Positions 20,372 through 28,794 of a DNA stretch of 64,000 nt are shown piece after piece. Below the pieces are notes generated by a model that saw only the letters and a list, made by a program, of their open reading frames with translations, searched no databases and had not been told where the DNA came from. The DNA is from Nesterenkonia sp. Act20 (GTDB taxonomy: Bacteria; Actinomycetota; Actinomycetes; Actinomycetales; Micrococcaceae). Each line of letters opens with the position of its first letter. Positions within the stretch are counted from its first letter, which is position 1. The DNA lies in the NCBI RefSeq assembly GCF_019173455.1, contig NZ_JADPQH010000001.1:1116001-1180000 (forward strand), given 5' to 3'. The translations under genes and the position numbers were made by a program.

Positions 20372-21430
20372 ATGAGCAGTCAACCCACAGATCTCTACAG
20401 CGTCCTGGGCATCGGCCCCGACGCCGACGCGCAGGCCGTTCGCGCGGCCTACCGCAGGCAGGCGCGACGTGCCCACCCCGATGCCGGGGGCACTGCCGAG
20501 AGGTTCCACGAGGTGCAGTCCGCCTGGGAGGTGCTCGGCGATACCGAGGCCCGGGCCGCCTATGATCGCGAACTGCGCCGCCCCGCACGTGGAGCCGACT
20601 CTGCCGAGGACGCAGACCAGGCGGAGGACGCACCCCACTACGGGCGCGGCTCCAGCTTCGGCGGCTTCAGGACCACCGCGGCAGGAAGCACCTCCCCCAC
20701 ACGAGGCAGCTCTGACTCAGCGCGCACGCCCTCCGGTGCGGCGCACCTCGCACCGGTCTACATCCCCGATCTCTCCAGCCCTGAGCCGCTCTCGCTTCCG
20801 CTGACCAGTCAGCGCACCCACGGGGGCTTCCGGTCAGCTGGTCTCTTTGGGGGTGGCCGCGCGCTGCGCCGGGCCCAGCAGACCGCGGACCTGCTGGAGA
20901 AGCACGTCCTCTCGGACCTTCCCACAGCCCGTCTGTTCAACACGGTGGCGCTGCAGCCCTCCGTTCGCGATCGCCGGGGCCAGGCTCGACCCCCGAAGGG
21001 ACGAGCAGCAGATCACGTGCTGGTCTGCGGCGACACGCTCGTCGTCGTCTCTTCGCTGGAGGTCCACGCCGCCACCGCATCCTTCGACGGACGCTCCCTG
21101 CACGCGGCCGGCCGTTCGCTCGCCATGCCGGACCTCACCGGGCAGTCCCGCGCACTGCGCACACTCCTGGAGGCGGCGATGCGCGAGACCGGGCGCGAGA
21201 CGAGTCTGAGTCTGGGCCAGCAGGTCGTGTTGTACGCGCCGGACCAGAGCATGCAGAGTCCTGTGGTGGAGACGCGCGGCACGCCCTCCGGTGGCGTGCG
21301 CACCCCGCTGGCTCCTGCGCGGGCCTTCCGCAGCATCCGCGAGCAGCTCGCCGCCTCGGAGCAGGCCAACGTGATCGACCGGCACCTGCTCGCCGCGCTC
21401 CGCGCTCAGCTTCAGCACCCGCAGGACTGA
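20372..21430 (+). CDS. J-domain (DnaJ-like) protein with C-terminal NERD-like/unknown domain
   Basis: A 352-residue protein with an N-terminal J domain (residues 5-70: DLYSVLGIGPDADAQAVRAAYR, the HPD tripeptide in RRAHPDAGG, and SAWEVLGDTEARAAYDREL). HPD is the residue set that stimulates DnaK ATPase. It lacks the Gly/Phe and zinc-finger regions of DnaJ. A disordered linker follows. The C-terminal 170 residues (from ADLLEKHVLSDLPTARLFN) look like a NERD-like nuclease-related domain, recognisable by VLVCGDTLVVVSSLEVHA, but that assignment is tentative. The ATG at 20372 fits the domain start. TATCGT ends 9 nt before it. Confidence 0.75.
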   Translation: MSSQPTDLYSVLGIGPDADAQAVRAAYRRQARRAHPDAGGTAERFHEVQSAWEVLGDTEARAAYDRELRRPARGADSAEDADQAEDAPHYGRGSSFGGFRTTAAGSTSPTRGSSDSARTPSGAAHLAPVYIPDLSSPEPLSLPLTSQRTHGGFRSAGLFGGGRALRRAQQTADLLEKHVLSDLPTARLFNTVALQPSVRDRRGQARPPKGRAADHVLVCGDTLVVVSSLEVHAATASFDGRSLHAAGRSLAMPDLTGQSRALRTLLEAAMRETGRETSLSLGQQVVLYAPDQSMQSPVVETRGTPSGGVRTPLAPARAFRSIREQLAASEQANVIDRHLLAALRAQLQHPQD

Positions 21431-21441
21431 ACAAACCCCAC

Positions 21442-21513
21442 CAGGGGCGAAGACGCCCGACGGCCTGCTGATGTCTCATCGCCTGAGCCGTCAGGGACGA
21501 GGACACCCGACGG
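21442..21513 (+). repeat. direct repeat upstream of trmL
   Basis: A 22-nt stretch at 21442-21463 recurs at 21492-21513 with three mismatches, offset exactly 50 bp. The second copy ends immediately before the TAGGAT -10 element of trmL, so it covers the -35 region. It may be a duplicated regulator site or a simple duplication. Confidence 0.6.
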
Positions 21514-21519
21514 TAGGAT
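21514..21519 (+). promoter_or_regulatory. -10 element of a leaderless promoter (trmL)
   Basis: TAGGAT ends 7 nt before the GTG at 21527. It overlaps an in-frame ATG at 21518, which argues against that ATG as the start. Confidence 0.55.
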
Positions 21520-21526
21520 GACCGGC

Positions 21527-22000
21527 GTGAAGACTCCGATTCGTGTGCTGGTGGACCAGCCTGAAATCCCCGGCAATACCGGTAACCTGATCCGACTGGC
21601 GGCGGTCACCGGGGTTGAGCTGCACCTCGCGGAACCGTTGGGCTTCGACTTCGCCGACGCGAAGCTGCGCCGGGCTGGCCTGGATTATCACGACCTCGCG
21701 GTGATGACGGTGCACCCAAGCCTGGAGGCCGCCTACGCCGCTCTCTCACCGGAGCGGATCTTCGCCTTCACCGGGGACGGCTCGGTCTCGCACACCTCCA
21801 TCAGCTACCGGGCCGGCGATGTGCTGCTCTTCGGACGGGAGTCGACCGGGCTGGACGACACGGTGAAGGCTGATCCGCGCATCACGGAACGCGTGCGGAT
21901 TCCCATGCTGGCGTCCCGACGATCGCTGAATCTGGCGAATTCGGTCTCCATCGCCGTCTACGAGGCCTGGCGTCAGGACGGTTTCACCGGCTCCGTCTGA
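21527..22000 (+). CDS. trmL: tRNA (cytidine(34)-2'-O)-methyltransferase TrmL
   Basis: SPOUT-family methyltransferase that 2'-O-methylates the wobble nucleotide of certain tRNA-Leu. The 157-residue protein has the family N-terminus VDQPEIPGNTGNLIRLA, the AGLDYHD segment, and the trefoil-knot SAM site LLFGRESTGLDD with RIPMLASRRSLNLANSVSIAVYEAW. Length equals E. coli TrmL. The GTG start at 21527 was chosen because it is 7 nt after a -10 element. An in-frame ATG at 21518 would lie inside that promoter element. Confidence 0.88.
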   Translation: MKTPIRVLVDQPEIPGNTGNLIRLAAVTGVELHLAEPLGFDFADAKLRRAGLDYHDLAVMTVHPSLEAAYAALSPERIFAFTGDGSVSHTSISYRAGDVLLFGRESTGLDDTVKADPRITERVRIPMLASRRSLNLANSVSIAVYEAWRQDGFTGSV

Positions 22001-22044
22001 TTCCCGTGAGGGTGTTGGTGGCGCTGGGACCAGCTGAGCATCGC

Positions 22045-22050
22045 TAAACT
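22045..22050 (+). promoter_or_regulatory. candidate -10 element for the sigma/anti-sigma gene
   Basis: TAAACT ends 8 nt before ATG 22059, consistent with a leaderless or nearly leaderless transcript. Confidence 0.45.
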
Positions 22051-22058
22051 CAGCAATC

Positions 22059-23723
22059 ATGGACACCGCCTCTGACCGCCCCGCATCGGACCGCCCCGAG
22101 GACCGTCCTGACGGTGCCGCGACACCCTCGGATCACACCGAAGATGAGCACGTCGAATACGTCGATTCCGAGGATGAGACGTTCCCGGAGGACATGCCGG
22201 ACCAGGATGCCCCGGAGCAGCTCAGCGATCCCACGCTCAGTGAGCTGCTCGCCGGTTCGGCGCGCGGAGACCAGCCCTCCTTCGCCACGTTCTATGAGGC
22301 GACCTCCGACGTCGTCTATGGTCTTGCGCTGCTCATGCACGCCGACGCCGAAGGCGCCCAGGACTCGACCCTCGCCGTCTACCACCAGCTGTGGGACCAG
22401 GCGGAGGAGCGCGCCCAGGATCTGCGTCTGCAGTCGCAGGCCTCGGAGCTGCTCACCGATGAGCACGCCGCCGACGAGGTGGATCCCGAGAACGCCTACC
22501 GGCCCACGGAGTACGAGCTCGTGCTGGAATGGCTCATTCCCCTGGCGCACCAGATCATGGTGGAGCGCTTTCGCGAGGGTATGGCCACCCCGATCACGCT
22601 TTCAGCAGTGCCCCCCGAACAAGGTGGAGGGGTGGCGGGTCTGCCCGAGGAGATCATCGAGGACATCGACTCACTCTCGGACTCGCAGACCCAGGCCCTC
22701 GCGCTGAGCTACCTGGCCGGCGGCACCCACCAGCAGGTCGCCGAGGCTGTCGGTGCGGCCGTCCCCGCCGTGAAGTCCCGGCTGCGCGACGGCATGACCC
22801 GTATGCACGCCCAACGCACGACGCGGGAATCGGAGCTTGATCCGATCCTGCGCGCTGCGGTGACCAAGCGAGACGTCGAACGCTCCGGAGGGGTGAACCG
22901 CAACTTCACCGAGGACATCAGCTCCGACGTGGAGCACGGACTGCTCGTGGAGCTCGCCGAGATCCACGCGCTGGACGCGATCGACACCCGCGAACGTGCG
23001 CTGCTCGATGAGGCGGCGCTCACCGCCGACGAGGCGACCTCACGCGCCTGGGACACCCGGGTGCTGGCCGCTCGACGCACGCTTGCCGAGATCTTCACCG
23101 CCCATCCGGTGGTCCCGCCCAGCCACCTGCTCGATGAGGTCCTGCACAACCTCTCCGACCAGGAGGTCGGGATGGGAATGGTGGAATCGATCTCCAGCCA
23201 TACCGAAGAGGCGCCGAAGCGCGAGCCGCTCATGAAGCGGTGGATGATCCTGACGGGCCTCGCCGTCGTCGTGCTGGCCGCGGTGCTCCTGATCTGGGGG
23301 TTCACCGCAGGTCAGGACATCGAGGCCACCGCTGATGGGGACCCCGAGGCTCGCGTCACCGAGGACATCGAACTCTCCCAGGGCGGCACCGCCCGAGCAG
23401 TGATGTCCTCCGCCGAGGACGTCGGCTACGTGGACTTCTCCGACGTCGGCGAACTCGAGGGTGAGGACACCTACCAGCTGTGGCTGATGCCGCATGAGAC
23501 GGGTCAGCCCAGCTCGCTGGGCAACTTCACCGCGGAGGAGTTGGAAGAGGAGGTCGTCACCGTGGACGGCATCTCCTCGCACCGCGCCCTGCAGATCACG
23601 GTGGAGGACATCCGCGGGGTCGAAAGGCCCATGGGCGAGACCGTGGCCGAGGTCCAGCTGCGCGAGAGGATCACCGACGGCCCCCAGTACGGCGGATCAC
23701 CGGAGGACGAGGAGCAGAACTGA
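22059..23723 (+). CDS. fused ECF sigma factor / RskA-like anti-sigma membrane protein
   Basis: A single 554-residue chain holding both halves of an ECF switch. After an acidic disordered N-terminus, residues 59-118 resemble sigma region 2 (LSELLAGSARGDQPSFATFY). Residues 205-250 resemble region 4, with a helix-turn-helix in LALSYLAGGTHQQVAEAVG and AVKSRLRDGM. Residues 285-350 resemble the cytosolic domain of RskA-type anti-sigma factors (ELAEIHALDAIDTRERALLDE). One membrane segment lies at about 394-416. Residues 430-545 match the extracytoplasmic RskA domain (TYQLWLMPHETGQPSSLGNF, then ITVEDIRGVERPMGETVAEV). It is normal in families such as SigK/RskA for the two parts to be separate genes. 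Here no stop or frameshift separates them. The region-2 part is degenerate, so promoter recognition is unproven. Confidence 0.75.
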   Translation: MDTASDRPASDRPEDRPDGAATPSDHTEDEHVEYVDSEDETFPEDMPDQDAPEQLSDPTLSELLAGSARGDQPSFATFYEATSDVVYGLALLMHADAEGAQDSTLAVYHQLWDQAEERAQDLRLQSQASELLTDEHAADEVDPENAYRPTEYELVLEWLIPLAHQIMVERFREGMATPITLSAVPPEQGGGVAGLPEEIIEDIDSLSDSQTQALALSYLAGGTHQQVAEAVGAAVPAVKSRLRDGMTRMHAQRTTRESELDPILRAAVTKRDVERSGGVNRNFTEDISSDVEHGLLVELAEIHALDAIDTRERALLDEAALTADEATSRAWDTRVLAARRTLAEIFTAHPVVPPSHLLDEVLHNLSDQEVGMGMVESISSHTEEAPKREPLMKRWMILTGLAVVVLAAVLLIWGFTAGQDIEATADGDPEARVTEDIELSQGGTARAVMSSAEDVGYVDFSDVGELEGEDTYQLWLMPHETGQPSSLGNFTAEELEEEVVTVDGISSHRALQITVEDIRGVERPMGETVAEVQLRERITDGPQYGGSPEDEEQN

Positions 23724-23766
23724 GCAGCAGCGGCTGATCAGCCACGAACCTAGGGCGGGAGACTTC

Positions 23767-24240
23767 ATGGACACCGATTTCACCACCTGCGACCTCTACG
23801 ACGCCGATGAGTCGCTGCAGTCGCTGTCGCTGCAGCTGCTCAACCTCGGCGGTCGAGAACGCTTCACCGGACGGGTGCGCACCATCAGCTGCTTCCGTGA
23901 CAACGGCCTGGTCAAAGAGCTGCTGAACTCCCCCGGCGACGGTTCGGTGCTGGTCGTCGACGGCGCTGGATCCGTCGACTCCGCGCTGATGGGAGACCTG
24001 ATGGCAGCCTCCGCGATCAAGAACGGCTGGTCCGGGGTGGTCGTCCACGGCGCCATCCGCGACCGCGTGGACCTTGCGAAGATGGATCTCGGCGTGCGCG
24101 CGCTGGGGTCCAATCCACGCAAGTCCGTCAAGGACGGACTGGGGCAGATCGACGTTCCGCTGCAGTTCGGTGGGGTCACCTTCGTCCCGGGAGCCACGCT
24201 GTGGTCCGATGAGGATGGGGTGCTGGTCACCCCCGCCTGA
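23767..24240 (+). CDS. rraA: RraA family protein (RNase E activity regulator / HMG aldolase fold)
   Basis: A 157-residue RraA-fold protein. Family features include DLYDADESLQ near the start, GDGSVLVVDGAGSVDSALMG, GWSGVVVHGAIRDRVDLAKMDLGVRALG (the conserved region around the Arg-Asp pair) and DVPLQFGGVTFVPG. Proteins of this fold either bind and inhibit RNase E in proteobacteria or act as 4-hydroxy-4-methyl-2-oxoglutarate aldolases. The sequence alone does not decide which applies here. GGGAG precedes the ATG at 23767. It follows the sigma/anti-sigma gene by 43 bp in the same direction. Confidence 0.88.
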   Translation: MDTDFTTCDLYDADESLQSLSLQLLNLGGRERFTGRVRTISCFRDNGLVKELLNSPGDGSVLVVDGAGSVDSALMGDLMAASAIKNGWSGVVVHGAIRDRVDLAKMDLGVRALGSNPRKSVKDGLGQIDVPLQFGGVTFVPGATLWSDEDGVLVTPA

Positions 24241-24300
24241 CCCGGCCGGAGGGACGACCCAGCTCCCTGGAAGAGGCTGATCCGAACCCGCCGGGCCGGG
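24241..24300. terminator. GC-rich inverted repeat between convergent genes
   Basis: CCCGGCCGG (24241-24249) can pair with CCGGGCCGGG (24291-24300) with one bulge, right between the rraA stop and the PIG-L gene stop. It is a plausible bidirectional terminator, without a T-run. Confidence 0.35.
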
Positions 24301-24303
24301 AGA

Positions 24304-25074
24304 TCAGAATCCGCTGATCGTGTCCGCAGCGTTGACGGTGACCCAGTGGAACTCCTCGGCGAATCCGTCCCCGGCATGGATCTGGCGCATCTGATCCAGC
24401 ACGAATCCCTCCATGCGTGCGGCGTCCGGGTGCTGGCTGAAATGCTGGCGCAGGGCAGCCATCTTCACGGCTTCTTGCCCGGTCACGTCCAGGCGCAGGT
24501 TCACCTGGTGCTGCGGCGCTGTGGTCAGCAGCAGATGCCGGATCTTGAACGCCTCCAGACCCGCGGCCTGCAGCTCCGGGTAGGCGAAGGGATTCTCCAC
24601 GAACGGGTACGCCGCCCGGACCACGGCCTCCCCGCAGGCCATATGGTCCGGGTGGGACTTCTGCAGCCGGTCCCAGGCCCGCTCGGGATGCGGTGCAATG
24701 ACCACTTCGGGCCGGACCTGACGCATCACCCGCACGATCTTGCCGACGAGCTCGTCGGTGGGTGCCACGAACCCGTCGCGCTCGTCGAGCATGATCACGT
24801 CGTGCACTCCGAGCAGGGCCGAGGCTTCGCGCTGCTCGATCTCTCGCAGCCGGGCCATCTCGGCGGAGTCGCGTCCCAGCTCGAAGCCGCCGGCATCCCC
24901 GGAGGTCAGCAGACACACCGTGACCTGGACGCCGGAGGCGGTGAGACCGGCGATCGTGCCTGCCGCCCCGAAATCAATGTCATCGGGGTGTGCGCCGAAG
25001 GCCAGGACCCGGGTGATCCCATGCTGCTGGACGAGCTGATCGGGGGTCTTCAGCGCCGACTCAGATGGTGCCAA
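24304..25074 (-). CDS. PIG-L family deacetylase
   Basis: Zinc-dependent deacetylase of the LmbE/MshB/Mca family, 256 residues. The metal site is formed by AFGAHPDDIDFGAAG near the start and KSHPDHMACGEAV later. Relatives include enzymes of mycothiol synthesis and detoxification, so a thiol-conjugate or N-acetylglucosaminyl substrate is possible but not shown. The start is TTG at 25074, preceded by GAGGTGA, and overlaps the upstream HtrA-like gene by 14 bp, suggesting translational coupling. The C-terminal LDQMRQIHAGDGFAEEFHWV is typical of the family. Confidence 0.88.
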   Translation of the reverse strand: MAPSESALKTPDQLVQQHGITRVLAFGAHPDDIDFGAAGTIAGLTASGVQVTVCLLTSGDAGGFELGRDSAEMARLREIEQREASALLGVHDVIMLDERDGFVAPTDELVGKIVRVMRQVRPEVVIAPHPERAWDRLQKSHPDHMACGEAVVRAAYPFVENPFAYPELQAAGLEAFKIRHLLLTTAPQHQVNLRLDVTGQEAVKMAALRQHFSQHPDAARMEGFVLDQMRQIHAGDGFAEEFHWVTVNAADTISGF

Positions 25075-26851
25075 GGGTCACCTCGACCTCGTCCTGCTGG
25101 CCGTCGCGCTGGTAGGTCACGGTGACGGACTCATCGGCGGCATATTCGCGGATGGTGGCCGTCAGCGCGATGGAGTCCTCGATCCGGCGATCGTTGACCG
25201 CGGTGATGATGTCTCCCGCCTGGAGGCCGGCCTCCTGCGCCGGTGACCCGTCCGGCACATCATCGATCAGCGCGCCCACTGTGAAGCCAGACATCGTGGG
25301 CGCACCGGACTCGTTCTGCTCGGCACCGGACTGGGACCCGGCGGCCGCGACGGTCACGCCGAGGAGCCCATGGGAGACCTCGCCGTTGGCGATGATCTCC
25401 TCGGCGACCCGCTGCGCATAGTCGATGGGTACCGCGAAACCGACACCGATCGATCCCGCGTCGGTCTCGGCCGAACCGCCGGAGGAGGCGATGGCCACGT
25501 TGACGCCGATCACGCGACCCTGATCATCGACCAGGGCGCCACCGGAGTTTCCGCGGTTGATCGCGGCGTCGGTCTGGATGACGTTCAGGTGGATGGAGCC
25601 CTGAGTGGGTGAGCCCTCCATGTCGGGGAAGTAGAACTCGAAGCCCTCGCTGTCCGGGGCCTCCTCCGGCGCGTCGGGGGCGTCGGCTGCCTCATCCTCC
25701 ACCGCGGAGGATGCCACGGAGATCGTGCGGTTCAGCGTCGAGACGATGCCGTCGGTGACGGTGCCGGTGAGGCCCAGTGGGGAGCCGATGGCGATGGTCT
25801 GGTTGCCCACATTGAGGTCTGCGGAGGAGCCGAGCTCGGCGGGCTGGATGCCCTCGATGTCTTCGAGCTGGACCACTGCCAGGTCGCTGAGCGGATCAGT
25901 GCCCACGACCTCCGCACTGGTGACCGAGCCATCATCCATCCGCACCTGGATCTCTGGGTCGGCCGCCGCGCCGCCGAGGGTCACCACGTGGGTGTTCGTC
26001 AGGACATGGCCCTGGTCATCGAGGATGATTCCGGAGCCGGAGCCGCCCTGACCGCCCTCGCTGACCGCCAGAGTCACCACCGAGGGCGATGCCTTGGCCG
26101 CAGCCGCTGTCACGACGGTGGCACTCTCAGGATTGTTGATCTCCACTCCCCCCGCCGAGGAGGTGGTCACCCCATCGTCATCGAGCAGGGCCGCGGTGCC
26201 GGCTCCGACTCCCCCGCCCAACAGACCCGCGAGGACGACGGCGAGCGCCAGTCCGCCAACGCCTACGGTGCGCTTGGCGCGTGGCGGCCGCTGTCCGGGA
26301 GGCGTCTGCGCGCCCCCCGGAGCCTGGCCATAGGCGTAGGGGCTGAACCCTGCCTGCTGACCGTGTGCGTTCTGCCCATAGGTTGGCTGGCCATACTGGT
26401 CGTTGCCATGCGGCTCATGACCATAGGACTGCTGGCCATACGGCTGCTGCCCGTACTGATTCTGGCCGTAGGGCTGCTGGCCATACTGTTCCTGCCCATA
26501 GGTCTGCTGACCGTAGAAGGGCTGAGCCTGCTCATATGCCGGGGGCGGCGTCGGCTCACCCTGCGGCGAGGTCGGGTCATAGGCCGGGGGCTGAGCACGC
26601 TCAGCGTCTGCCTGGTGCTGCGGCGTGGACGCGGCGGCGGGCCACCCTGCGGAGTAGGTCTCCTGCGCGGCTTCCGGAGCAGGGACCTGCGGGACGCTGT
26701 GCTCACCGCCGGCAGCGGGGTCCTGCGCGGGGCCCTGCGCAGCGTGCTGCGGGGAGTCCTGCGCGGAGGAGACCGGGTCAATCCGCTGCGTGGCATCCTC
26801 AGCGGGATGGATCGGATCGCGATCTCCGGTGTGATTCGGATCTGAGCTCAT
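25061..26851 (-). CDS. HtrA/DegP-like trypsin-type serine protease with PDZ domain
   Basis: A 596-residue S1C protease. The first 195 residues are cytoplasmic, disordered and Tyr/Gly/Gln-rich with repeated YGQ units. One membrane segment follows (VGVGGLALAVVLAGLLGGGV), placing the protease domain outside. The catalytic triad is visible: His in HVLTNTHVVTLGG, Asp in DPLSDLAVVQL and Ser in NRGNSGGALVDDQG. An acidic insertion (about 35 residues, EDEAADAPDAPEEAPDSEG) lies within the protease domain. A PDZ domain closes the protein (GSPAQEAGLQAGDIITAV). It probably handles misfolded envelope proteins. ATG at 26851 was chosen over one 33 nt upstream because AAAGGTAGG precedes it. Confidence 0.92.
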   Translation of the reverse strand: MSSDPNHTGDRDPIHPAEDATQRIDPVSSAQDSPQHAAQGPAQDPAAGGEHSVPQVPAPEAAQETYSAGWPAAASTPQHQADAERAQPPAYDPTSPQGEPTPPPAYEQAQPFYGQQTYGQEQYGQQPYGQNQYGQQPYGQQSYGHEPHGNDQYGQPTYGQNAHGQQAGFSPYAYGQAPGGAQTPPGQRPPRAKRTVGVGGLALAVVLAGLLGGGVGAGTAALLDDDGVTTSSAGGVEINNPESATVVTAAAAKASPSVVTLAVSEGGQGGSGSGIILDDQGHVLTNTHVVTLGGAAADPEIQVRMDDGSVTSAEVVGTDPLSDLAVVQLEDIEGIQPAELGSSADLNVGNQTIAIGSPLGLTGTVTDGIVSTLNRTISVASSAVEDEAADAPDAPEEAPDSEGFEFYFPDMEGSPTQGSIHLNVIQTDAAINRGNSGGALVDDQGRVIGVNVAIASSGGSAETDAGSIGVGFAVPIDYAQRVAEEIIANGEVSHGLLGVTVAAAGSQSGAEQNESGAPTMSGFTVGALIDDVPDGSPAQEAGLQAGDIITAVNDRRIEDSIALTATIREYAADESVTVTYQRDGQQDEVEVTLGTI

Positions 26852-27093
26852 GATGAAACCTACCTTTGCGGTCTTGCGAAGCAATAGAGCGGGAGTGTGA
26901 TGCGAGCACTCAATGATTGGTCTGCCTGCTATTGTCTGCGCTCACCCTGTACCGATGACGATAGCCTCCTGGACGCCTGCTGGACGATTCCAGTGGACGC
27001 ATAATTCATCACCGCCGCCGGCGTCAGTCAGCCTCACGGGGCCTCGTTCGAGGGTGTCACAGCTTCTCAATGGACGGTGTCAGGGGGCACTTA

Positions 27094-27099
27094 TACACT
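27094..27099 (+). promoter_or_regulatory. -10 element of a leaderless promoter (coiled-coil membrane protein)
   Basis: TACACT (also readable as TATACA at 27092) ends 6 nt before the ATG at 27106. No Shine-Dalgarno is seen. Confidence 0.5.
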
Positions 27100-27105
27100 C
27101 GGTCC

Positions 27106-28623
27106 ATGGTGCCCGACGCAGTCCTCAATCCACCCATCACCCTCGGCGCGATCTTCATCGGCCCGCTGCTGATCGGCGCAGTGATCCTCGGCCTGATCGG
27201 ACTCGGCGCAGTATGGCTCTCCGGCGGCAAGAAACAGACCCGCCGCCTCCAGGGCGCCGCGGGCGGACAGGAGTTCGGCGGTCGCCGCGAGGCAGCTCGC
27301 CAGCTCACCGCCGAGCAGCGGCGTCTGCAGCAGATGAGTCTCGAGGAGCTGCGGCGCGAGGCGGGGTCGCTGCTGATCGCCGCGGACAATGCAGTGAACT
27401 CCTCAGAGCAGGAGATCCTCTTCGCCAGCGCCGCCTACGGAGATGACCAGGTGGCGCCGTTCCAACGTGATGTCGAAGAGGCTCGCGAGCACCTCCAGGA
27501 GTCCTTCCGGATGCAGCATCAGGTGGACCGTGATCCGCCGGAGTCCGAGGATGAGGCGCGCGAGCTGCTGCGCAACGTCATCGCCAACTGCCAGCGGGTC
27601 AGCGAGACGCTGGAATCCCACCGTCAGGACTTCGAATCGCTGCGAAGCCTGGAGCTTGATCCACGACCCGCGCTGAGCCAGCTGCGAACACGCATCGAGG
27701 AGCTGAACCAGCGCCGCGCCCAGGCACAGAAACGCCTCCCCGACCTGCAGTCCAAGTACGACGACGAGGCACTCACGTCCTTCATCGAGGGTCTGGAGCA
27801 CTCCGCACACAGTCTGCAGGCGGCGTCCGCTGCGGCCGACACGGCGGAGTCCGCGCTCGACTCCGCCGAACCTTCAGAGGCGGTGGTCGCCATCCACGCC
27901 GGCGAGGAATCCGCCGGCGAGGCAGGAAAACTGATCGAGTCACTCGAAGAGACCCAGCTGCGGCTGCGCAGCGCTGAACAGAACCTCAGCATCGGTCTGG
28001 ACCAGACCGAGCAGGACATCGCCCAGGCGCGCGCCACCCTGGAGGCGGGCCAGTCACACGATCTTGCCGGGCCCATCGCCGCAGCCCAGGCGGCGGTCAC
28101 CCAGGTGCGCCGGGATCTGGATTCCGGTCAGAAGATCAACCCGCTGGATCTCTTGAACTCCCTGGAGGTCGCCCACCGGGAGCTGGACGAACCGCTCAAC
28201 GCCGTCCGCGATCAGCAGGCACGAGACCGCCGCGCCCGGGAAGTGCTGCAGACCGAGATCCTCACCGCCCGGCACCAGGTCCAGTCCTCGCGGGACTATC
28301 TCCGCGCCCGACGCGGCGGCTCGACCTCCCGGACCCGCATGGCCGAGGCCGAGCGCAGCCTCGCCGAAGCCGAGTCCCTCGGCGACACCCAACCCGCGAA
28401 AGCCCTGGAGCTGGCCACCCAGGCGAAGACTCTTGGAGTCCAGGCCGCACAGATCGCCCGACAGGAGTCCGCCGAGGATGCCCTGATGGGAGGCGGCAGC
28501 GGGGGCGGCTATGGAGGTGGTTTCGGCGGCTTCGGCATGCCCGGCGGCTACGGGCATATGGGACGCGGAGGTTTTGGCCGCGGCTCGATGGGCGGCTTCG
28601 GGCGCCGTCGTCGGATGTTCTGA
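27106..28623 (+). CDS. membrane-anchored coiled-coil protein, TPM-family-like but lacking the TPM domain
   Basis: A 505-residue protein. A membrane segment (about 8-40, IFIGPLLIGAVILGLIGLGAVWL) is followed by about 400 residues of alternating helices with coiled-coil character, and a Gly-rich C-terminus (GGGSGGGYGGGFGGFG and similar). This is the arrangement of the second half of actinobacterial TPM_phosphatase proteins: membrane helix, then a helical region starting LRREAGSLLIAADNAVNSSEQE, then a Gly-rich tail. The usual signal peptide and TPM domain in front are absent, and the 250 bp upstream do not encode them. It sits directly before pspA. Function is unknown, but membrane stress is plausible. 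Confidence 0.7.
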   Translation: MVPDAVLNPPITLGAIFIGPLLIGAVILGLIGLGAVWLSGGKKQTRRLQGAAGGQEFGGRREAARQLTAEQRRLQQMSLEELRREAGSLLIAADNAVNSSEQEILFASAAYGDDQVAPFQRDVEEAREHLQESFRMQHQVDRDPPESEDEARELLRNVIANCQRVSETLESHRQDFESLRSLELDPRPALSQLRTRIEELNQRRAQAQKRLPDLQSKYDDEALTSFIEGLEHSAHSLQAASAAADTAESALDSAEPSEAVVAIHAGEESAGEAGKLIESLEETQLRLRSAEQNLSIGLDQTEQDIAQARATLEAGQSHDLAGPIAAAQAAVTQVRRDLDSGQKINPLDLLNSLEVAHRELDEPLNAVRDQQARDRRAREVLQTEILTARHQVQSSRDYLRARRGGSTSRTRMAEAERSLAEAESLGDTQPAKALELATQAKTLGVQAAQIARQESAEDALMGGGSGGGYGGGFGGFGMPGGYGHMGRGGFGRGSMGGFGRRRRMF

Positions 28624-28737
28624 ACCTGCCCCGCGCCTTCACCCGCCCCTGCGCCCAAACCACCGTCCCGCACGCCAGCCCCTACTCCCTGGGAGAACTT
28701 CTGCGCCAGTGTCATGGCCGTGACCAGGAGCCGTGAC

Positions 28738-28743
28738 TAGTAT
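28738..28743 (+). promoter_or_regulatory. candidate -10 element upstream of pspA
   Basis: TAGTAT lies 52 nt before the pspA start. Transcription from it would begin near 28750, at a GTG that opens a 4-codon frame (GTG AGC AAT TCA TAG, 28751-28765). No clear -35 is present. Confidence 0.35.
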
Positions 28744-28794
28744 CGACACCGTGAGCAATTCATAGAACCTGACGCCTGAGGAAAGGTGAGCACC

